DNA from: an uncultured PS1 clade bacterium
GTDB lineage: Bacteria > Pseudomonadota > Gammaproteobacteria > PS1 > Pseudothioglobaceae
Direction of reading: 5' to 3'
Length of the DNA stretch: 35,494 nucleotides
Assembly (NCBI GenBank): GCA_938086805.1
Contig: CALKDH010000107.1
Span: 1 to 35,494, forward strand
How positions within the stretch are numbered: position 1 is the stretch's first letter; every line of letters begins with the position of its first letter. The notes beneath the pieces were generated by a model that searched no databases, was not told where the DNA came from, and saw only the letters and a program-made list of their open reading frames with translations. Made by a program: the position numbers and the translations under genes. Positions 21,197 to 28,590 of the stretch are shown here, one piece after another.

Positions 21197-22093
21197 ATGA
21201 ACTCTAAATTAATACCTTGGATTTTTGTATGGATATGGAGTACAGGCTTTATTGCAGCAAAATATGGGCTAGCGTTTGCCGAGCCTTTTACTTTGTTGAT
21301 GTATCGGAATTTTTTGACGCTTTTACTACTATTTTTCATAATTCATGTCAAAAAAAGTCCTTGGCCAAATTCTAAGCGGCAGTTTGCTCATCTTATGGTG
21401 GTAGGTGTCCTTATTCATGGAGTTTACTTGGGCGGTGTTTTTCAAGCAATCCAATGGGGGATGCCAGCAGGTTTAAGTTCTATGGTTATTGGACTACAGC
21501 CTCTGGGTATGGCTCTTATGGCTGGAATTATTTTAAAAGAGCAGGTGTCCAAAAGGCAGTGGATTGGGCTAATTATAGGACTCATAGGCTTATACTTAGT
21601 TTTATTTGACAGGATAGATTTAACAAATGAGCTTTTATTTGATGGTTTTTCCATTTGGGCAGTATTTGCCGTCATAGCTTCTTTGCTTGCAATTTCTATT
21701 GGTGCGGTGTATCAAAAAAGATTTTGCAATGATATGGACTTAATTAGTGGGACATGGGTTCAATATTTTAGCGCTTTGCTATTATGTGCTTTCATTTCTG
21801 TTTTTTTTGAAGCTGGAGATATAGCCTGGACAAAGCCTTTTATATTGACCTTGGCATGGCAAGTGCTTGCACTTTCAGTTGGAGCAATTTTCTTGTTAAT
21901 GACAATGATTAAACAGGGCGCTGCCGCGAAGGTTGGAAGTTATTTTTATTTGGTTGCACCCTTAGTTACAGTTCAGGCCTGGTTTTTATTTGACGAGACG
22001 ATAGGTATAAGCGCTCTGGCAGGGATTATCCTAATTTCTTTTGGCGTTGCAATAACGACGTCACGAAATTTATTTAAAAATATCCAAAGTTAG
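21197..22093 (+). CDS. EamA/DMT-family membrane transporter
   Basis: 298 aa hydrophobic protein with two EamA-like repeats (IPWIFVWIWSTGFIAAKYGL...; ...QWIGLIIGLIGLYLVL...; GTWVQYFSALLLC...). Confidence 0.85.
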   Translation: MNSKLIPWIFVWIWSTGFIAAKYGLAFAEPFTLLMYRNFLTLLLLFFIIHVKKSPWPNSKRQFAHLMVVGVLIHGVYLGGVFQAIQWGMPAGLSSMVIGLQPLGMALMAGIILKEQVSKRQWIGLIIGLIGLYLVLFDRIDLTNELLFDGFSIWAVFAVIASLLAISIGAVYQKRFCNDMDLISGTWVQYFSALLLCAFISVFFEAGDIAWTKPFILTLAWQVLALSVGAIFLLMTMIKQGAAAKVGSYFYLVAPLVTVQAWFLFDETIGISALAGIILISFGVAITTSRNLFKNIQS

Positions 22094-22470
22094 AGTTCAC
22101 CAGCCTCTTCTAAAATAACTCTGGCAATTTTAAAACACTCAACGCCTTGGGGAACTCCACAATAGATTGCAATAACATGCAGGATTGATTTGATTTCACT
22201 GACGCTAACTCCATTCGTTAATGCCCCTTTTAAATGAACTTCAAACTCATCCATTTTTCCAAGAGCTGCAAGCATAGTGAGATTCATCATTGATCTAGTT
22301 TTGGCATCAATTGTGTCGTCACCCCATCCAAAACCCCAGCACCACTCAGTCATTTGTTTTTGAAAGTCTTCATTGAATTCATCGGCAGAGTCCAAATTTT
22401 TTTCTACATATTCCTTTCCAAGCGTAGCCTTCCTTTTTGATAGTCCGAGTTCAAATAGTTTTTTATCCAT
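22090..22470 (-). CDS. carboxymuconolactone decarboxylase family protein
   Basis: 126 aa with DAKTRSMMNLTMLAALGKMDEFEVHLKGALTNGVSVSEIKSILHVIAIYCGVPQGVECFK, a PcaC-like fold pattern. Confidence 0.85.
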   Translation of the reverse strand: MDKKLFELGLSKRKATLGKEYVEKNLDSADEFNEDFQKQMTEWCWGFGWGDDTIDAKTRSMMNLTMLAALGKMDEFEVHLKGALTNGVSVSEIKSILHVIAIYCGVPQGVECFKIARVILEEAGEL

Positions 22471-22502
22471 AATTTACTCCAGTCATGTAGGTTAAGAAAT
22501 TT

Positions 22503-23972
22503 TTACCTCATTATAAATGGATTACTCATAGGCTCAGAAGAGGTATTAATCCATGTTGTCTTAGTCCGGGTGTATTCATGAATTGCATCAATTCCTGCCT
22601 CACGACTTCCACCACTTTGCTTGACGCCTCCAAAAGGAGAAATTGGTGATATTGCTCTGTAGGTATTAATCCAAACAATTCCTGAGTGAATCTTTGCACT
22701 AACGCGATGGGCTCTTGCTAAGTTTTCAGTAAATACGCCAGACCCAAGACCATAGTCAGAGTCATTAGCCATGGCTATTGCCTCCTCCTCTGTGTCGAAT
22801 GCAATAACGCTGATAACTGGGGCAAAGAGTTCAGTTTTAACACAGTCAAAATCTTGGGTTGGGCAGTCTAGAAGAGTGGGCTCAAAATACCAACCTTCTT
22901 TTTGTTGGCTAGGTTTCTTGCCGCCAAAAACTAAATTAGCTCCTTGTTTCACAGAGTTGTTAATCACTTTTGAGGCTCTTTCAATTTGATGAAGTGTTGC
23001 TAGAGGCCCCACCTGAGTTTTGCTATCAAGCGGATCCCCAACAACAATACTTTTCGCTCTTTGCTTAATGAGCTCGATGACTTTTGAGTGAATCGAGCGG
23101 TGAATTAAAACTCTTGAGCCGGCAACACAGCTTTGTCCAGAAGCTCCAAAGTTGCCAGCAATGATTCCATTAACAGCACCATCAATATTGCAATCCTCAA
23201 AAATAATCATAGGTGATTTTCCACCTAACTCCAAGCTGACATGAGCAAAGTTTTCTGCACTATTCCTTACAATATGTCTGGCTACTTCTGTGCCACCGGT
23301 AAAAGCAATTCTCGCAACTTTAGGGTGTGTAGTTAGAGTTTTGCCACATGGATCTGCAAACCCAGTAATGATGTTGATTACGCCTGGTGGAAATCCACAT
23401 TCATCAACCAATTCAGCAAATTTAAATAATGCAGCTGGAGCTTGCTCTGAAGCCTTAATAACAACAGTATTTCCTGCAGCTAATGCTGGAGCAATCTTAG
23501 TAGCAGAGAGAAATAATTGTGCATTCCAAGGGACTATTGCAACAACAACACCGATAGGCTCACGTGTTGTAAATACCTGCATGTCTGGCTTGTCAATTGG
23601 GAGAACCTCGCCTTGAATTTTATCAGCTAGACCGGCATAGTAATAATAATAGTCTGCAACATAACTAGACTGGGCTCTTGTTTCAACTGCTAGCTTGCCG
23701 CTGTCTTTTGTTTCTAGTTCTCCAAGTATGTTCGCATTATCAGCGATTAAATTGCCAAGCCTATGGATTAATTTCCCCCTTTGTGTCGCATTAAGTGTTG
23801 ACCACTCACCTTCATAAAGGGCTGAGTAAGCAGACTCAATAGCTAAGTTTGATTCTTCTTGAGAGGCGGCAGGAAAGGTTGCCCATGGTTTGCCATTAGC
23901 AGGATTTATTGTTTCGAATTTTTCTGAGCCTTCAGAAAATTTTCCATTTATGTAGTGCTTGTAATGTTTCAT
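22503..23972 (-). CDS. NAD(P)-dependent aldehyde dehydrogenase
   Basis: 489 aa with IVPWNAQLFLSATKIAPALAAGNTVVIKASEQAP, LELGGKSP, catalytic Cys in ASGQSCVAGSR and PFGGVKQSGGSREAG. Confidence 0.93.
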   Translation of the reverse strand: MKHYKHYINGKFSEGSEKFETINPANGKPWATFPAASQEESNLAIESAYSALYEGEWSTLNATQRGKLIHRLGNLIADNANILGELETKDSGKLAVETRAQSSYVADYYYYYAGLADKIQGEVLPIDKPDMQVFTTREPIGVVVAIVPWNAQLFLSATKIAPALAAGNTVVIKASEQAPAALFKFAELVDECGFPPGVINIITGFADPCGKTLTTHPKVARIAFTGGTEVARHIVRNSAENFAHVSLELGGKSPMIIFEDCNIDGAVNGIIAGNFGASGQSCVAGSRVLIHRSIHSKVIELIKQRAKSIVVGDPLDSKTQVGPLATLHQIERASKVINNSVKQGANLVFGGKKPSQQKEGWYFEPTLLDCPTQDFDCVKTELFAPVISVIAFDTEEEAIAMANDSDYGLGSGVFTENLARAHRVSAKIHSGIVWINTYRAISPISPFGGVKQSGGSREAGIDAIHEYTRTKTTWINTSSEPMSNPFIMR

Positions 23973-23983
23973 AATAGACCCAA

Positions 23984-25021
23984 TTAATTAAATGCAGGCA
24001 TAACCTTTTCTATAAAAAGCTCAAGTGATTTCTTTTTTGTTTCAAAGTCCATACTGCTATCAATCCAGTAGCTATATTCATCATAACCAAGCTCTTCGCA
24101 AAATTTGATTCTTTTGATTACCTCTTCAGGAGAGCCAATGATGCTGTTTTTACGCATATTTTCTGGAGAGTACATCTCAAGGTTATCCATTTCTTCTTCG
24201 GAAAGCTTTTGCATCAAGCCCTGCTCAACAGGGCGTTCATTTTTGAACCAAGCTCCAAAGTAACAATAAAAACGTGAGATGTCTTTAGCGCCCTGCAGGA
24301 TTTCTTCTTCAGTTTCGGCTACAAAAGTATGGCGTAAAACCATAATTTTAGGTCGCTTGATATCTTTATGTTTCTTGCATGCAATATTAAATTTTTCCAT
24401 AAGGGATGAAACCTCTTCATCTCCTAACCACAGGGGCGTTACTTGAACATTGCAGCCTTCTTTTAATGCAAAATCATGAGAGTTTTGATCTCTAGCTGCA
24501 ATCCAAATTGGTGGGTTTGGAGATTGTTGCGGTTTTGGAGAGCTAGTCGTTTTTGGGAAGGACCAATGCTCACCTTCACCAGTATAATCGCCTTTCCATA
24601 ACGCTTTAATTGCTGGCACAATTTCCCTCAGCGCATTGCCTGCTGAAAAAGGATCCATGCCATCAGCTAAGCGTTCATATTCAAAAGAGTAAGCTCCTCT
24701 TGCAATTCCGAGCTCAAGTCTTCCGCCTGAAATGATATCAGTCATCGCTGCCTCTTCTGCAAGTTTAATTGGATGCCAAAAGGGAGCAATAATTGTTCCT
24801 GTTCCAAGTCTGACATTTTGGGTTTTATTTGCTAAGTCAGTCAGATTAACAAACGGGTTGGGCGCAATGGTAAAGTTCATGCCGTGATGCTCACCATTCC
24901 AAATTGTTTTAAAGCCAGACCTATCAGCTATTTGACAGAGTTCAACAAACTCATCATATAATCTTTTTTGTGACTGCTCCTCGTCAATCCTTTCCATGTG
25001 AGCAAATAAAGAAAAATCCAT
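23984..25021 (-). CDS. luciferase-like flavin-dependent monooxygenase (LLM, bacterial luciferase family)
   Basis: 345 aa with MDFSLFAHMERID, FKTIWNGEHHGMNFTIAPNPFVNLTDLANKTQNVRLGTGTIIAPFWHPIKLAEEAAMTDIISGGRLELGIARGA and IIGSPEEVIKRI. Confidence 0.92.
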   Translation of the reverse strand: MDFSLFAHMERIDEEQSQKRLYDEFVELCQIADRSGFKTIWNGEHHGMNFTIAPNPFVNLTDLANKTQNVRLGTGTIIAPFWHPIKLAEEAAMTDIISGGRLELGIARGAYSFEYERLADGMDPFSAGNALREIVPAIKALWKGDYTGEGEHWSFPKTTSSPKPQQSPNPPIWIAARDQNSHDFALKEGCNVQVTPLWLGDEEVSSLMEKFNIACKKHKDIKRPKIMVLRHTFVAETEEEILQGAKDISRFYCYFGAWFKNERPVEQGLMQKLSEEEMDNLEMYSPENMRKNSIIGSPEEVIKRIKFCEELGYDEYSYWIDSSMDFETKKKSLELFIEKVMPAFN

Positions 25022-25048
25022 ATCAATTTGTCCTATTAGTTTTTAATA

Positions 25049-25984
25049 TTATTTTTTGCTTATAGCTTCTACCTTGCCTTCGCTTTCTTTGCCAACAAAG
25101 ATTCCAAATGCATTCAATTCCCTTTCTTTAATATATCTTTTAAGCATTATTCTACTCGCTTCATCACTAAGTTTGTCAAATGGAATATCATCAAATGGAT
25201 AAAAGTAATCATCCATGTCTTCCAACGCCTCTTTAACCTGAGCACGGTAGTAAATTAAACTGGTTTTATCCTCAGCTTTTTCAAACACTGAAAAGAGATA
25301 ATGCTCATTAATTGATATTTTAAGATTTTTAAGAATTCCCAGAAGGCTATCATTGTCATCAATGTGACCTAGCCTAGAGGCCGATGGAAAGTAGAGCGAT
25401 TTATTTGTCTTATCTTTCAGTAAAAAAACTTTTTTGTGCCATTCTATTATTGCTCCAACAACTATCTTAGTATTTTCATTTTCCATCGCCAAGAGCATTT
25501 TTTGTTCAAGTCCAAGGTTGACATAGTTTCCTCTAAGATACATTAAGGGAGTCTTTGGACTGCTATCAAAGGCAATAATTTCCCCAATAAGAATCAAGTG
25601 ATCTCCCGCATCAATTACTTGCCGAGTGTTGCAATCAAACCAGGCAACTGCGTTCTCAATAATTGGACTTCCAGTATCCTCAGTCCTCCATTCCACATTT
25701 TGGAATCGATCCTCATTAGGAGTTGCAAAGGTAGTTGAAATTGATTGTTGGTCCTCAGAAAGAACGCTTACAGCGAAATGCTTAGTGATAGAGAATGAAT
25801 CAATATTGAATGATTCTTTGTCAATGCAAATTGAAATAAGCTGAGGATCTAAAGAGACAGATGTAAATGAATTAGCTGTAAAGCCTAAAGGGTTTTTATT
25901 TTTATCTAGACAAGAAACTACTGTAACTCCAGTTGGGAAAGACCCTAATGCTTGCCTTAAATTTCTTGTTTTGTCTTTATTCAT
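25049..25984 (-). CDS. flavin reductase (FMN-binding split barrel) with extra C-terminal Nudix-like domain
   Basis: 311 aa. Residues ~1-160 are flavin reductase-like (LRQALGSFPTGVTVVSCLDKNKNPLGFTANSFTSVSLDPQLISICIDKES...FDCNTRQVIDAGDHLILIGEI). Residues ~170-300 form a separate domain. 8-nt overlap with the upstream gene. Confidence 0.88.
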   Translation of the reverse strand: MNKDKTRNLRQALGSFPTGVTVVSCLDKNKNPLGFTANSFTSVSLDPQLISICIDKESFNIDSFSITKHFAVSVLSEDQQSISTTFATPNEDRFQNVEWRTEDTGSPIIENAVAWFDCNTRQVIDAGDHLILIGEIIAFDSSPKTPLMYLRGNYVNLGLEQKMLLAMENENTKIVVGAIIEWHKKVFLLKDKTNKSLYFPSASRLGHIDDNDSLLGILKNLKISINEHYLFSVFEKAEDKTSLIYYRAQVKEALEDMDDYFYPFDDIPFDKLSDEASRIMLKRYIKERELNAFGIFVGKESEGKVEAISKK

Positions 25985-26852
25985 TTTCTTCTAAAAAGTT
26001 TTTAATTAACATGTTTACTTTTTCAGGCGCAATGAATGCCATCATATGCGCCTCATTTTCTATACTTTTTGAGAGGCCCTTGGGAGATTCTTTCGCCATT
26101 TCACTGGACATTTTTGAATTAGAGTTTGGATCATCACCTCCAGTTAAGTATAGTACAGGCATGCTTAAATTGCCAAGCAAATTTTCAAAGATATAATCCG
26201 ACTTTGCAAACAGTTTATAAGCGTCCCCATAGCCTTTGGGAGAAGCGCCCAGTAAAAGTTGACGAACCATATTTACTTTTATGATTTGATCAGGTTGAGT
26301 TTTATTTTTAAACCACCTACTCAATGTTTGCTCAATATTACCTATTTGCCCTGTCGTTAAAATCTTGTTTGCACGCTCTAAAACCTCTTTTCTTGCATTT
26401 AAAGACCTTTTGTAAACAATATTTAAGGGAATTAAGCATTTAACTTTATCTTGATATTTAAGACCAAATGCCACAGAGATAATTGCCCCCATAGAGTGTC
26501 CAATTAGAGAGAAAGAAGAGATGCCTAGTGATTCAACTAAATCATTTAGTTGCTCGACATAGTCTTTGATTGTAGGCGTTTGGCTAGAAGGTGGTGTTAG
26601 GCCATGACCCAGAAAGTCGTATGTGACAACCATATATTTCTTAGAAAAGTATTCAACTTGGGGGTGCCATATTTCACTGCATAAGCCGACGCCATGAATA
26701 AAAATAAGACAGTGGCCTTCTGAGCCATAAACAGAATAATGTGTGTTTGTCTTAGTAAAAAGACTGGTTGATCGGTCTGAATTATTGATTCTCAAGTCGC
26801 TCATAGGGTAGCTAGGTATTAATGTTATTAGATTAACCTTATGGGCACACAC
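25977..26852 (-). CDS. alpha/beta hydrolase
   Basis: CLIFIHGVGLCSEIWHPQVEYF, nucleophile elbow LIGHSMGAI and C-terminal ENEAHMMAFIAPEKVN. The track start is a GTG at 26852; the ATG at 26804 (MSDLRINNSDRS...) may be the true start. Confidence 0.88.
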   Translation of the reverse strand: MCAHKVNLITLIPSYPMSDLRINNSDRSTSLFTKTNTHYSVYGSEGHCLIFIHGVGLCSEIWHPQVEYFSKKYMVVTYDFLGHGLTPPSSQTPTIKDYVEQLNDLVESLGISSFSLIGHSMGAIISVAFGLKYQDKVKCLIPLNIVYKRSLNARKEVLERANKILTTGQIGNIEQTLSRWFKNKTQPDQIIKVNMVRQLLLGASPKGYGDAYKLFAKSDYIFENLLGNLSMPVLYLTGGDDPNSNSKMSSEMAKESPKGLSKSIENEAHMMAFIAPEKVNMLIKNFLEENE

Positions 26853-26889
26853 CTTTTTTTCTCACTGCCTGCCGACTTGAGCTAGGAGG

Positions 26890-26918
26890 AATATAGAGTA
26901 TTAGCTCTTTGCTGTCAA
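26890..26918 (-). promoter_or_regulatory. Predicted sigma70 promoter of the hydrolase/LLM operon (TTGACA-N17-TATATT)
   Basis: Minus strand: TTGACA (26918-26913), 17-nt spacer, TATATT (26895-26890), just upstream of the operon's first gene. Confidence 0.7.
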
Positions 26919-27151
26919 GCAAAGTAAGTAATGGCTTTAGTGTTAAAGGATAGAAAAAACATCAATTTCATCGTTTTTCTGAAAAATTATGATGAATTTT
27001 TAATTTTTTAAAGCTTTTTATTCAATTTTTAGTAAAAATTAACAAAAAATTACTATTTTTTGAATAAAAACTTACTTTTTATTAATATTTTTAATAAAAA
27101 TGCACGATTTTAATCAAAAAAATACAATTTTATCTAGTTTATAGAGTCTTT

Positions 27152-27694
27152 CTACTGAACAACAATTACCAGGGCCGGTCTAACCAGTCTTCCGTTGAGA
27201 GTAAACCCTGTTTGAACTACCTCTAGGACAGTGTTAGGTTTTTTATCTGGCATTGGTACCATGGTTACAGCCTCATGAAGGTCTGGATCAAATTTTTCAT
27301 CAATTGGATTAATAGACTCAACCCCAAACTTTTCCAGTGTGCTATTAAAAACTTTCATAGTTAGTTCAAGGCCTTCGGTTGTATTTTCCAATGTAGCTTT
27401 TTCATCTTGAGCTGACTTAAGACCCATAGTAAGAGAATCACTGACTTCTAGAAGTGCTTTAACAAAACCTTCTAGTGCAAACTTATGTGCATTTTCTAGA
27501 TCTTTTGTAGTTCGTCTTTTTAAATTTTCCATTTCAGCTTGCGAGCGCAACAATTTATCCCAATTGTCCTTGGCAGATTGTTGTGCCTCTTCAAGCTGAG
27601 ATTCTAAATCTTCAATTTTTGAGCTATCTATCAAGTCATCTTTAGCTTTAGTAGAAGCGCTTTTTTGAGCTTTTTGTTCCTTCTTTTTTGTCAT
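27152..27694 (-). CDS. grpE: nucleotide exchange factor GrpE
   Basis: 180 aa with coiled-coil N-terminus, [39 protein letters not shown] and C-terminal [23 protein letters not shown]. Confidence 0.95.
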   Translation of the reverse strand: MTKKKEQKAQKSASTKAKDDLIDSSKIEDLESQLEEAQQSAKDNWDKLLRSQAEMENLKRRTTKDLENAHKFALEGFVKALLEVSDSLTMGLKSAQDEKATLENTTEGLELTMKVFNSTLEKFGVESINPIDEKFDPDLHEAVTMVPMPDKKPNTVLEVVQTGFTLNGRLVRPALVIVVQ

Positions 27695-27759
27695 TGTGTT
27701 GTTAAACTAATGTATATTTAATGTGATATTTAGTTACTCTTTAGTTAATTTCAAGGCCT

Positions 27760-28578
27760 ATGTTTAATTCAGTTGGCATTATCTGTAAACCAAATGATTT
27801 TACCAGTCAAAAAACTGCTTTGGAGCTTGGTGTGCTCCTCAAGAATCTTGGCGCTAGTGTTCTGGAGGATGTTGGGCAAATTACTAATGAGGCAGATCTC
27901 ATAATCGTAGTTGGTGGTGATGGTACTATCCTAAACACAGCCAGGACCTATGTTGATTCAAATATACCCATTTTAGGGGTCAACTTAGGTAGGTTGGGTT
28001 TTTTGGCCGATGTTTCAGTTGACTCAATGGCATCTGCGGTAACTGAGATTCTTAATGGTGAGTTTATTAAAGAACAGCGATCTTTATTAAATTGTCAAAT
28101 AGAACAAAACGGTAAAGTACTTTCTGAGCATTTGGCTTTTAATGAAGTAGTTATTCATCGTAATGAAACCCCTAGGATGATAGAGTTTGAGCTTCATGTT
28201 GATGAGGACTTTGTAAACAATCAAAGAGCTGATGGAATAATTGTTACTACACCAACTGGATCAACTGCTTATGCTTTATCAAGTGGTGGTCCAATTATGC
28301 ATCCAAGCACAAATGCGATTTGCCTTGTTTCAATCAGCCCTCATACCATGAGCCATAGGCCATTTATTTTGCATGGCGAAAGTGAAGTAATTATTTCATT
28401 GTTGGATTGTGATGAAAGAGCCACTATTAGTTTTGATGCTCAGTCTTCAGTTTCTGCGTCTGAGGGTGTCTCACTTAGAGTGAAAAGACATGATAATTTT
28501 GTTCATCTAATTCATCCTAAAGGTTACGACTATTTTGAAATTATTCGGTCAAAACTGCACTGGGGACAAAAAGTTTAA
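27760..28578 (+). CDS. nadK: NAD kinase
   Basis: 272 aa with LIIVVGGDGTILNTAR, GVNLGRLGFLADV, VTTPTGSTAYALSSGGPI and SPHTMSHRPFIL; divergent from grpE. Confidence 0.95.
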   Translation: MFNSVGIICKPNDFTSQKTALELGVLLKNLGASVLEDVGQITNEADLIIVVGGDGTILNTARTYVDSNIPILGVNLGRLGFLADVSVDSMASAVTEILNGEFIKEQRSLLNCQIEQNGKVLSEHLAFNEVVIHRNETPRMIEFELHVDEDFVNNQRADGIIVTTPTGSTAYALSSGGPIMHPSTNAICLVSISPHTMSHRPFILHGESEVIISLLDCDERATISFDAQSSVSASEGVSLRVKRHDNFVHLIHPKGYDYFEIIRSKLHWGQKV

Positions 28579-28590
28579 AAACTATATAGT

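Noticed and set aside
26853-27151. Possible hidden small RNA, tRNA or small gene in the largest intergenic region
   Set aside because: No tRNA-like fold, no credible ORF and very low complexity; better explained as promoter plus curved AT-rich DNA.
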